64,000 nucleotides of DNA from Ascaphus truei. Taxonomy: Eukaryota > Chordata > Amphibia > Anura > Ascaphidae. The stretch is taken from positions 3,790,958-3,854,957 of the forward strand of contig CM071587.1 in assembly GCA_036426205.1 (NCBI GenBank), in the 5' to 3' direction. This document shows, piece by piece, positions 1-9,650 of the stretch (position 1 is the first letter of the stretch; each line of letters begins with the position of its first letter). The notes under the pieces are model-generated. The model had not been told where the DNA came from, did no database searches, and was given only the letters and a program-made list of their open reading frames with translations. The translations under genes were made by a program, and so were the position numbers.

Positions 1-982
1 TGCCGAGCCTTCCGGCTGCTGCTCTCAACCCGATCGGCAAATGGATATAATCCTATAGGTAGATCTGCCGCAGCACTGCATGGGGTTGGGAGATCTTTGG
101 GTCAGGGATGTCCCGCTCACCCCGAGGATGTCTCTGCCTGGTTTACGTATCCTCTGCAATGACACTGCAGATCATCAGCAATTTCCTACACCGGGCTCCC
201 TACACAGCACAACCACACACGCCATGGAACACACAGAAGTGGGTTTCAAACACCGCAACTATAAAAACATCACAACGTGTAACACTGGGACAGCGCTGGC
301 AAAACATACACCGTCAGTTATATATACAAATAATGCCCGGAAATCAACCCAATAAACCAGCTTTATCTTTTTTTCCCCATTGCAACAAGTATATTTTGAT
401 ATACTTTATATTCTTTGCTTCCTTTAAACCCGTCCCCTGGCAAGGGGACTTTTGGAAAGCAAGATGACGCAGGTTTATCTGGCAGTGCCAACGTGGAAGG
501 CTAGTCTTTGCGTTAGAATACGGCAGGTCCCAGAAGCCCCGTACCCCCCCCCCCCCCCAATTCTACCTACAAAGTTAATAACAGAATTCCGCTTTATTTC
601 CCTACTTGAATATTATATACTGCTTCACCAAGCTCCCTTATTTATTTATTTATTTATTTAAATTTTAGTATAAACATTTAAACCTGGAAGTGGCACTTAA
701 CTCTGGCTCCCTTACTGTGTAATGCATTTATCGTTTACAACAACAATGCACTACAACCATCTGCTTAAGCGAGCAACACGAGATATACTGCACACCCTAC
801 GTACCTGTATGTGTGTATCGTACATAAGAGTCCCTTCTTTTTACTTAATATTCAGCGGCAAAGTAAGGGTCTCCACTGTATAACACCATAAATCATCAAA
901 TATGACCTTTTATAACTGCAGTGTATATACATATACACACACATCTATATTGAAAAATTTACATATACGTCTACCTTGTAAA

Positions 983-1016
<34 letters not shown>

Positions 1017-1371
1017 CATATATATATCTATATATTTTTTTTTTTTTTTTTTTCAACACACACATACCTGGTATGTAATGCCAATTTTGGGGGAGATGTA
1101 ACACGTTTAATTGCACTAGTCGGCTAATATCTTCCTTCTATGTGTGATATATATATATATATACACACATGATAATAATAATTTACAATATAGAAGTGTG
1201 AGTTAGAATACATATTCTTCCTACATTTCTTCCCTTCCCAAACACACACCCACACCTCTACCTCAGCCAGTTCTGCTGATGTTATCCCGAGCTACAGGAC
1301 GGCTTCCCACCTGTTCCCCCCCCCCCCCCCCCCAAAAAAAACCCCCAGGTACCTGCATGTGCCCATCATAC
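1..1371 (-). other. NFATC2: NFATC2 intron 1 (partial), AT-rich with simple repeats
   Basis: This is the sequence downstream of the NFATC2 alternative first exon in transcript direction, beginning with the donor GTATGA. It holds a (TA)n stretch around 983-1030, a poly-T run near 1036-1053, a shorter (TA)n near 1147-1162, and a C-run near 1315-1333 followed by A-run. I see no further exon here. The intron assignment depends entirely on the exon call at 1372-1432. Confidence 0.6.
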
Positions 1372-1432
1372 CTTGGTCTGTAGATCTCATGATGTGGTAC
1401 TGGAACAGCCTGCAGGCAGCCTCTCTCTGCAT
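1372..1432 (-). CDS. NFATC2: NFATC2 alternative first coding exon (MQREAA isoform N-terminus)
   Basis: NFATC2 is a calcium/calcineurin-regulated transcription factor that moves from cytoplasm to nucleus. This exon gives only the alternative N-terminus used by isoforms that lack the usual MNAPERQ start. The ATG is at 1432-1430 (minus). Twenty codons follow, reading MQREAACRL...HIMRSTDQ, then one base (G) and the donor GTATGA, so the exon ends in phase 1. The human isoform begins MQREAAFRL and ends in ...IMGSVDQ before a split Glu codon, so the start, the IM.S.DQ ending and the splice phase all agree. The exon is three codons shorter than the human one as I recall it. The neighbouring ATP9A gene agrees with human 20q13.2 gene order. 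The remaining NFATC2 exons lie to the left of the window. Confidence 0.8.
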
Positions 1433-1830
1433 TTGGACAGATTAATAATCAAAAAAGGGTTTAAAAAAGGAAAATCTTCTCTGGATCATATTCAACCAGC
1501 GCTGCTTGTATGAAATAAAAGGTGGATGGGGAGGTGGGAGAGGGGTGGGGAGGGGGGGAGAGAGGGAGGCTCTCTCTGCAGTTTAGGAACCAAGAGCGCA
1601 GGGACCCACAGGGCTCTGGGCTTGCTATGAAGTGAGAGCAGTTGTCTGTGGGTTACTAGAGAGGGAAAGGCCACTTCCTTCCCCTGCTCCGAGTGTTTAT
1701 AGTGTTTGAATGCTGTAAAATAACGGGATTCCCTCACTGTTGCCATCCTGTTGATCCCGTTGCCGTGGGAACCGTTGGACCAGCGCCATGTTGGGAACGC
1801 AGGGCTTTCCTGCAAACTTCACACTCAGGA
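1433..1830 (-). promoter_or_regulatory. NFATC2: Putative 5'UTR and distal promoter region of NFATC2
   Basis: This stretch lies directly upstream of the NFATC2 start codon and is not obviously repetitive, unlike nearly everything beyond 1.9 kb. On the minus strand it has a CT-rich tract (about 1515-1575) and an ETS-like GGAAGTGG at 1671-1678. There is no clear TATA box and no strong CpG enrichment. The promoter role is inferred from position alone; the transcription start cannot be placed. A 107-codon ORF here (1492-1815, minus) resembles no known protein and is treated as chance. Confidence 0.35.
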
Positions 1831-1959
1831 ATCCATGACGTCGGGCAGTCCTGAGCCAAGGCAGCACTGTGGCTTTCTCAGTCTAGCAGGACAAGTGCTT
1901 AATTGTGTTGAACACTGAGCTACGAGGGAGAGTGGAGGGAAAATATGGGATGATATGTG

Positions 1960-1973
1960 TGTATGTGTATATA

Positions 1974-2057
<84 letters not shown>

Positions 2058-2289
2058 ATATATAGTACCACCACACACCACCTATATATATACACCACAC
2101 ACACACACCACACCCACCTATATAATATATATATATATAATATATATAGAATATTATATTTTATATAAAGCAACTGTAAATATTACTGTATGTTCATTTG
2201 CATGTCTTAGACAGGTCTGCAACCCTGTCTTTCCCCATGTCACCCAGCATACGCATTCACTCCACTGCAGCAAGGGATTCTGGGAATTT

Positions 2290-2365
<76 letters not shown>

Positions 2366-2425
2366 ATATATATATCAAATGGAAATATATATATATATTA
2401 TTATTTTTTATATATATATTTTTAA
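1960..2425. repeat. Microsatellite cluster: (TG)n, (TA)n and (CA)n, with a copy of the hammerhead-family repeat between
   Basis: A (TG)n run spans about 1980-2054. A (TA)n/(CA)n compound run spans about 2290-2363. Between them, 2195-2290 carries a reverse-oriented piece of the dispersed repeat also seen at 24.9, 36.1 and 40.7 kb (motifs CATGTCTTAGACAGGTCTGC and GGGATTCTGGGAA). Short ORFs made of Thr-His or Val-Cys repeats here are artefacts of the dinucleotide runs. A long G-run follows at about 2541-2568. Confidence 0.9.
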
Positions 2426-2784
2426 AGTGTGCGCTGTTGCTGATAAAAGTTGCAGGCCCAGCTCTTCTTCTGTTTAACACCGTCAGTGGTGGCGGAGTCT
2501 GCAAAGCAAATACCTTGCCTGTCCTCCTGGAAGTGAAGGTGTGGGGGGGGGGGGGGGGGGGGGGGGGGTTAGGTAATAATTGGTGGCTGCGTGTGTCTGT
2601 TGACCCTGGCGAGGGAAGCAACCCCCAGAAGGCAGAAAGAGTCGCCTAATTAGATTCCAAGTGTAGCAACATCGCTTGAAGTCACTGTATACACTTTTAC
2701 GCTTAATGCTGGTTGAGGTGTAAATGCATATAGTTAAACAGGAGGTAAAGGTACACAAGAATCATTATGCGATTTCAGTTTTTT

Positions 2785-3213
2785 TTCAACAAGGGTTCCC
2801 TGGGCATCCCAAAAGGGTTCCTTGCAATTTCCAGGTCATTTGAAAATGTCACCTAATACAGAAGAATTTACAATGTATCTGATCTCAGACGCGCTATTAC
2901 AGAGGGTTGGGGTTCCTTACAATGCATCTGATCTCAGACGCGCTATTACAGAGGGTTGGGGTTCCTTACAATGCATCTGATCTCAGACGCTGTTAGAGAG
3001 GGTTGGGGTTCCTTACAATGCATCTGATCTTAGCCACGCTATTAGGGAGGGTTGAGGTTCCTTACAATGCATCTGATCTCAGACGCTGTTAGAGAGGGAT
3101 GGGGTTCCTTACAATGCATCTGATTTCAGCCACGCTATTAGAGACGGTTCCGCAGAATTTCACAATATAATTATAGGGTTCCTTAACCAAAAAAAAGTTG
3201 GAAACCACTGTTC
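2785..3213 (+). mobile_element. 49-bp-unit repeat element, hAT-like ends (copy 1)
   Basis: The left end (TTTTTTTTCAACAAGGGTTCC) and the right end (GGTTCCTTAACC... GTTGGAAACCACTG) are imperfect inverted repeats. Between them lie about six tandem units of roughly 49 bp containing CAATGCATCTGATCTCAGAC and GAGAGGGTTGGGGTTCCTTA. The same architecture recurs at 5.86, 14.2, 16.3, 51.95 and 53.2 kb with different unit counts. The ends resemble non-autonomous hAT elements (CAGTGTTTTTCAACC type). No transposase is present. Confidence 0.75.
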
Positions 3214-3645
3214 TAGTCGTTGACCAAATACGCTTCCAAAAAGTTGTGGGGACGAGTCAGTCGTCAAACATTTGAAATATATTTAATATATTGACGTTGA
3301 CGTTAGTTTAGAAACATGTATATAAAAGATTGTCAATAAAAAGGAGCCGTACTCTTGGCTGGGACAAAAATAAAATCAATAAAAAGAGTGGTACTCCCTG
3401 ACCTTAGTGCCTGCGTAAGGGAGTGCCGAGTACCACGTTTATTTACCAACTCTGCACAATCTCTTCCCTTTGAAGGACAGTTGATTTAGATTTGAAAGTG
3501 GTTTCCTTTAAAGTCCTACATTTAGCCAACGAAAAGGATGTCCAAATAGTTTCCCGGTCTTGTTAACCCCGTAGCCTCCTGTAAGTTATGAAGAGTGAGA
3601 GGGGCCGTGGCATACGACGTGTAAAATCCCCCTGACATACTAGGG

Positions 3646-3843
3646 CAGGGGGTTGCCAACTCTAGTCCTCAAGGGCCACCAACAGGTCAGGTTTTCAGGA
3701 TATCCTTGCTTCAGCACAGGTGGCTCAATCAGTGAGCCACCTGTGCTGAAGCATGGACTGACTGAGCCACCTGTGCTGAAGCAGGGATATCCTGAAAACC
3801 TGACCTGTTGGTGGCCCTTGAGGACTGCGGTTGGCCGCCCCTG
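3646..3843. mobile_element. Foldback hAT-like MITE with 8-bp target-site duplication
   Basis: The element begins CAGGGGGTTGCC and ends GGCCGCCCCTG. Its two halves are near-perfect inverted copies (CACCAACAGGTCAGGTTTTC against GAAAACCTGACCTGTTGGTG), so it would fold into one long hairpin. It is flanked by TACTAGGG (3638-3645) and TACTAGGT (3844-3851), a 7/8 target duplication fitting the nnnTAnnn preference of Buster-group hAT elements. It has no coding capacity. Confidence 0.85.
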
Positions 3844-4799
3844 TACTAGGTAATGGCCTAGATGTTGGGACTACCTTACGGACCGAATGACTTGGATAGC
3901 AATACTCAGTATTAAATACATAGTACAACACACACAGCAATAACTTACCAATGCTTTCATTTCCACATAGAATATCACCAATATATGATGGTTTCAGATG
4001 TCCTGTTGTGAGGGTTTCAGCAACCCCCCTATATGGCTTTTTTCACCCCACCCCATTTATAGGATGGCCTCTGGGGGTATATAGGAGCGATCGTCAGCTC
4101 CTGGGACTCCCACAGTTCCCGAACTGCAGTGGTGTCACTGGGTTGAAATCTGACAAAATGATCTTCAGTTGCAACTTCCTATTGGATGGTCATTTAAATC
4201 CCCAGGAAGTAACACCAGTAACGTCATGGGGAAGTATCCCAGGCTTTGGGGGTGGGGGATCCCGAAGCTGAAAATAAAGTGGGGGAACCCCCCACCTTCC
4301 CCAAAAAATATGGGGGGGGTTGCTGCTTTACACCCATACAGGAGAGGAAGAAAAAAGAAAGAAAAAGAGGGTTATACTCAAACTATGAACGCTTTTATAT
4401 GTGCAATTTAAATACTTATTGTTACAGAGGTCTGATTGAATTCTAGGCAAAAACAGAGAGTGACTCATGCCCCACGTTCTTGCAGATGGGCTTGAACTTA
4501 AGCTGCATTGAGTGCTGGCTGGCATCAGACACACATTTCCATTTTACACTCTTAATCCTACAATAGAGCGTCAGCGCTGTCACTATCAACGTTTCTCTGC
4601 TGTTCTGGTTTGTTGTGGACAGGCAGACTAGCAACTGTCGCATGGCCCCACCACGTACCGTTTTCCCGAGCATCGGCAGGGTCGGGCCTTTGGGGGTTTC
4701 ACCCGGGTACACGCGATTGGAAAGGGTAAGGAAATGCAAGTGGCATCGGTAGGAAGTTGGTGACCGTCACCCTAAGCATCTAGCCGGCTTCTTTTCTGG

Positions 4800-5850
4800 G
4801 ACGAAGGTCATTCTGTATGTAGCGCACTTTCCACGCCCCCTGAGAGATGTGTGGCTACGGTGTGTGTATATGGTGCAATACCTGTGGTGCACAGGAGATC
4901 TGAGTCTCCACTACTGGGAACCTGGGGTATACCTGAGTCGATGTTCGGTCGGTAGCGCCTCCACCTGTACAGGATTCTATGATGTAGAATAGCACCGCTA
5001 CAGGGCCCGCATACAATAAAACACACACTTATGTATGATAACAGTTTTACTGAATATAAATAACCTAGGATATATATATACCACCAACCAGGCCACGCAT
5101 GGCCGTACCCTCCAATGCTCCGCTCCCCCACACAAGGTGTGTGTGACAGCGCTGCCACACTATAGTGTTTGAGTTGGTGCACTGATGCGTTGGGTACCTG
5201 CCGGGTGATGCCACACCCGGGCGCGGTGATGCCACGATGCTGGGATCCACGGATCCGATGCTGATACTGCGAAGCCTCCGCCTCTACGTTAGGTGGGTCC
5301 CTCGTGGATTGTGCCAACGTAAACAATGTCTTTATTAATGTTGGGCGACCTGTGTCCTGGACCACAGGCCGCAGCCACCGTGCGGCATCTCCCTGTGTCC
5401 CTAACACTAATATTTCTAAGCAGGGCAGGGTCTCTATCTGAGGGGCAAGCCCCTATCGCAACCACAAACTATGTGGGAGTCGGGGTCTAGCTGGGGCATA
5501 ATAGGGGGTATCTGGCCTAGTGCAGATGCCAACTGCCACTCTCCTGTCAGCTCAAACTTCCAGCACACCCAAAGTTCCAATCTCCCCTCAGGAGATTCTT
5601 GCAGCCCTATAGGCTGTACTGTGTCATGTGTTGTGCAGCCCCTGTGACTGCAGGAACCTTTGCATGCGCAAACCTTTTCTGCGCATGCGAATGCACAAAC
5701 AAAATGGCGGCGCCCTTACTGGCTATGCACCTGCAGCGGAGGTGAGGAGAGCTAAAGGGAGGACCGGGCTACATGTATATGCTGAAGTGGACGTGTCCAG
5801 CCTAAAATCCTCACAAAAGGCAATACCTTGGCGTATCTATAGAATAAGGC
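4800..5850. other. Unassigned region, no gene recognised
   Basis: This stretch reads open for 199 codons on the minus strand (4808-5407), but the translation shows no domain, no conserved motif and no splice context. A CpG-bearing palindromic segment (GCATGCGCA and TGCGCATGCG) lies near 5660-5690. The block may be a solo LTR or another old transposon, but I could not define its ends. Sequence from 3.85 to 4.8 kb also shows nothing I can name beyond G-rich runs near 4240-4320. Confidence 0.3.
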
Positions 5851-5856
5851 CTTAGG

Positions 5857-6275
5857 TCAGTGTTTTTCAACCAGGGTTCCTAGCAACCTTTGGGTTCCCC
5901 GGGCATCTCTAAAGGGCTCCCTGCAATATTCAGGCCATTTGAAAATGGTATCAAATACTGAAGAATTTACAATGCATCTGATCTCAGACGCGCTATTAGA
6001 GAAGGTCGGGGTTCCTTACAATGCATCTGATCTCAGACGCGCTATTAGAGAGGTTGGGAGTTCCTTACAAGCAACAGATCTCAGACGAGCTCTTAGAGAG
6101 GGTAGTTGGGCGGTTACTTACCAATAATTACTTGATGCTCAGAAGCCGCTAGTTCAGAGAGTTGGGTTCCTTACAATGCATCTGATCTCAGACGCGCTAT
6201 TAGAGAGGGTTGGGGATTCCTCAGAATTTCACTTCGGGTTCCTTAACCAAAAAAAGGTTGAAAACTACAGCCCTA
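5857..6275 (+). mobile_element. 49-bp-unit repeat element, hAT-like ends (copy 2)
   Basis: This copy is nearly complete. The left end is CAGTGTTTTTCAACCAGGG and the right end is GGTTCCTTAACC followed by GGTTGAAAACTACAG. Five or so variable 49-bp units lie inside. The flanks CCTTAGGT and CCCTAGTG share a central TAG but are not a convincing duplication. It is the best single reference for the ends of the family. Confidence 0.75.
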
Positions 6276-6480
6276 GTGCGCCCCCTGTCTTGCCTGCCCC
6301 GGTGCTTGCGCCCTTCCCCCCTCCTACCTTACAGATGTGTCAAATGACGCTGTGGGGTCATGTGACATCCCCGCACGTGACCCGCAGCATCATTTGACGT
6401 GTGTGATGTAACATGACGCCGCGCTGCCATGGCGACGCGTCACAGCGTCTGAATCACGGTAGGTTTTGTGTTGCAGAGGC
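6276..6480. repeat. CpG-rich dispersed repeat with inverted TCATTTGACG motifs
   Basis: GTCAAATGACGCTG and its inverse CATCATTTGACG occur within 60 bp. A related block with ATTTGACGCTGCG and CGTCAAATGACGTTG lies at 38190-38290. This suggests a small inverted-repeat element. Ends and target duplication were not resolved. Confidence 0.45.
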
Positions 6481-6555
6481 CTCACGCGATCCCCTGGCAT
6501 TTAATTGAAATGCCTCGGGGAAGATCCCCCCAGTTTGAGCACCCCTGGCCTAGAC

Positions 6556-6738
6556 CAGGGGTGGCCAGCTCCAGTCCTCAAGGGCCACCAACAGGTCAGG
6601 ATTTCAGGATATCCCTGCTTCAGCACAGGTGACTCAATCAGTGGCTCAGTCAAAGACTGCACCACCTGTGCTGAAGCAAGGATGTCCTTAAAACCTGACC
6701 TGATAGTGGCCATTGGTGACTGGAGTTAGCCAGTCCGG
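6556..6738. mobile_element. Foldback hAT-like MITE with perfect 8-bp target duplication
   Basis: Same family as 3646-3843, beginning CAGGGGTGGCCAGCTCC. It is flanked by GCCTAGAC at 6548-6555 and again at 6739-6746, a perfect 8-bp duplication of nnnTAnnn form. The right terminal repeat has decayed (CCAGTCCGG in place of CCACCCCTG). Confidence 0.85.
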
Positions 6739-6838
6739 GCCTAGACTCATGCCTAGTGTCCCACACCCACAGTCGCTCTGACCAACCACTGCACTTATCC
6801 CTCACCTGCTGTCTCAGTAAGTCTCCTAACATACCACT

Positions 6839-6990
6839 TAGATTGTAAGCTCTCCGGGCCAGAGATTTCCTTCCTTGTCGAATTTTAATTTACATTTTTT
6901 TGCACTTATTGCACTTCCCTGTGCCGGATTGTCTGTTTTGCAAAGCACCAAGTACACTGTGGGCGCTGTTTAAATAAAGATATACCTACA
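6839..6990 (+). repeat. SINE-like dispersed repeat tail (GATTGTAAGCTC ... GGGCGCTGT)
   Basis: The block starts AGATTGTAAGCTCTC, includes TGCACTTATTGCACTTCC, and ends GTGGGCGCTGTTTAAATAAA. Similar blocks occur at 18196-18350 and 36525-36660. This type of tail is widespread in amphibian genomes. The class (SINE or 3' end of a LINE) is not settled from the sequence. Confidence 0.6.
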
Positions 6991-7058
6991 GTGAAGCTGT
7001 CTCTTCTCCGATAGAGAAAAACGTTGGGTAATTAAAGAGAGTATTTAAGGGTTCTGAC

Positions 7059-7600
7059 AAACGAGAGAGAGAGGGAGAAGAGAGGAAAAAAGGAGAGAGA
7101 GAGAAAAAGAGGAGAGAGAGAGAGAAAAAAAGGAGAGAGAGAGAGAAAAAAAAGGAGGAGAGAAAAAAAGAGGAGAGAGCGGAAAAAAGGACGATTGAGA
7201 GAGGAAAAAAGGAGGAGAGAGAGAGAGAGAAAAAAAAGAGGAGAGAGAGAGAAAAAAGAGGAGAGAGAGAAAAAAAAGAGGAGAGAAAAAAAGGAGAGAG
7301 AAAAAAAAGAGGAGAGAGAGAGAGAAAAAAAGAGGCGAGAGAAAAAAAAGAGGAGAGAGAGTAGGGAAAAGGAGGAGAGAGCAGAAAAAAGGAGGAGAGA
7401 GAGGTAAAAAGGGGGATTGAGAGAGGAAAAAGGAGGAGAGAGAGAGAGAAAAAAAGAGAGAGAGAAAAAGAGGAGAGAGAGAGAAAGAGGGGGGAGGAGG
7501 GGAGAGAAAAAAGAGAAAAAGGAGAGAGAGAGAGAGAGAGAAGAGAAAATGAGGAGGAAAAGAGGAGAGAGACAGACAGAAAAAAAAAACGACAAGAAAA
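7059..7600. repeat. Polypurine (GA/A-rich) tract, about 540 bp
   Basis: The plus strand is almost pure A and G, mostly GAGAGA blocks alternating with runs of A. Overlapping Ser/Phe/Leu ORFs on the minus strand and Arg/Glu/Lys ORFs on the plus strand are consequences of composition and not genes. Such tracts can form triplex (H-DNA) structures. Confidence 0.95.
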
Positions 7601-7975
7601 ATCACTGAAGGGGATTTCCCAGTTAACTAAGCAACTTGAAAACACGACTTTGCCAAATCTTCCAGTCTTTGCGCCAATTTCATCCTGTGTGGAAAAAACA
7701 AGTGGGATCCCATGTGGAGTGAAGCTGAGCCCAATCCGAGGAGTCCCCTTTTATCTTGCGCGGTTATTCCTGCCGGGGCTTTCCCTCAACTGCTTTGTAA
7801 CCCTTTCAGTGTCCCCGGGACGGCCACACCCCCACCCCCTCCCAAAAAACAATGGCCGTCGTCTTAGGGGACATCGCATCCTGCGCTCCTATGGATGTGT
7901 AGCGATGGCAGACGGAAGGGGGGGGGGTGACCCCTCCGCTTCCGGGCTGTCATCAGTAAATCTCTAGGATGTGAG

Positions 7976-7989
7976 GTTGCCATGGTAAC
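7976..7989. promoter_or_regulatory. Consensus X-box (RFX-type) palindrome
   Basis: GTTGCC-AT-GGTAAC fits both half-sites of the RFX X-box consensus (GTNRCC, short spacer, RGYAAC) and is embedded in a longer near-palindrome. No gene start is visible beside it, and it may belong to a repeat, so function is conjectural. Confidence 0.4.
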
Positions 7990-8339
7990 CTTTATATTGC
8001 ACTGGGCCCTAGGGAGAGCTCCATTTTAACCTCCCGGACAAGTCATCATTTCAAGTTAGGTATTGGAAAAAGGGCAAGAGGAGATCTCTTTAGGTAAAAA
8101 AAGAAAATGGCGAACCAGCGCAGACTGCGGCTTCAAGGTGTATCCACGGTTACAAATAGATGCTATACGTTAGTTTAACAGATCTTCCTTTGAAGTGGTG
8201 ATCTTGGATGGAATTACACGGACCATGTCTCTGGACCTTGGACCAGTGCTGCTCTGTCATAGGGTTGCCAGGTGCCCAGTATAGAACCGGGCTGTCCTGT
8301 ATTTGGGCACACTGTCCAGTAAAGAAATGAGAGGTAATA

Positions 8340-9650
8340 CTGGGCATGTATGTGTATACCAGTATTTCCTCTCTGGGCGTGTATGTGTATACCAGTATTA
8401 CCTCTCTGGGCGTGTATGTGGATAACGGTATTACCTCTCTGGGCGTATATGTGTATACCGGTATTACCTCTCTGGGCGGGTATGTGTATACCGGTATTAC
8501 TTCTCTGGGCGTGTATGTGTATACCAGTATTACCTCTCTGGGCGTGTCTCGTGTTAGTAGACCGGTATTACCCTTCTTGGGCTGTATTGTGTATACCGGA
8601 TTACCTCTCTGGGGTGTATGTGTATACCGTATTACCCTCGCTGTGGGCTATGTGTGTATACCAGTATACCTTTCTGGGGTCTGGTTTGTGAATACCAGTA
8701 TTACCCCTCTCTGGGCGTGTATGTGTATACCAGTATTACCCTCTCTGGGCGAGTAGTGGATACCGGTATTACCTCTCGGGTGTCTATGTGGATACCAGTC
8801 ATTACCGCTGGGTCGTGTATGTGTATACCGTATTACTCTCTGGGGTGTTATGTGTGTTACCGGTATTACCTCTCTGGGCGTGTATGTGTGTATACCGGTA
8901 TTACTCTCTGTGGCGTGTATGTGTATACCGGTATTACCATTCTCGTTGTATGGTGTATAGTATTACTTCTGTGTTGGTCTATGGGTATACGGTATTACCT
9001 TTGTGGGCGTTGTTTGTATACCAGTATTACCTCTCTGGGCGTGTTGATATTGTGTATACCAGTATTACCTACTCTGGGCGTCGTATGTTATACCGTATTA
9101 CCTCTCTGGGCAGTGTATGATACCGTATTACATTCTGGGGTGTATGTGTATACGTATTACCTTCTGGGCGTGTATGTGTATACGGTATACATCTCTGGCG
9201 TGTATGTGTATACCGTATTTACTTGGGCGGTATGGTATACCGTATTACCTCTCGGGCGTGTATGTGTATACCGGTATTACCTCTCTCTGGGCGTTGTATG
9301 TGTATACAGGTATTACTCTCTGGGCGTTGTATGTGCTATAGCACGGTATTACTCTTCTGGGCGTGTATGTGTATACCGGTATTACCTCTCTGGGCGTGTA
9401 TGTGTATACCGGTATTACCTCTCTGGGCGTGTATGTGTATACCGGTATTACCTCTCTGGGCGTGTATGTGTATACCGGTATTACCTCTCTGGGCGTGTAT
9501 GTGTATACCGGTATTACCTCTCTGGGCGTGTATGTGTATACCGGTATTACCTCTCTGGGCGTGTATGTGTATACTGTACCAGTATTACCTCTCTGGGCGT
9601 GTATGTATATACCGGTATTACCTCTCTGGGTGTGTATGTATATACCTGAG
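8340..9650 (+). repeat. 33-bp minisatellite, about 40 units
   Basis: The unit contains GCGTGTATGTGTATACCGG followed by TATTACCTCTCTGG. Units at about 8345-8550 and 9361-9570 are nearly identical. Those at 8560-9360 differ mainly by single-base insertions and deletions. Because 33 is divisible by three, the array reads open in several frames with an 11-residue period (for example VYTGITSLGVY). This is a composition artefact and not a protein. Confidence 0.95.

Noticed and set aside
4808..5407. 199-codon minus-strand ORF, the longest non-repetitive one
   Set aside because: No recognisable motif, unusual residue mixture, no splice context or neighbour; likely part of an old transposon.
6986..7645. 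Three Ser/Phe/Leu-rich ORFs of 186-219 codons on the minus strand
   Set aside because: They are translations of the polypurine tract's complement; all frames are open because stop codons cannot occur in it.
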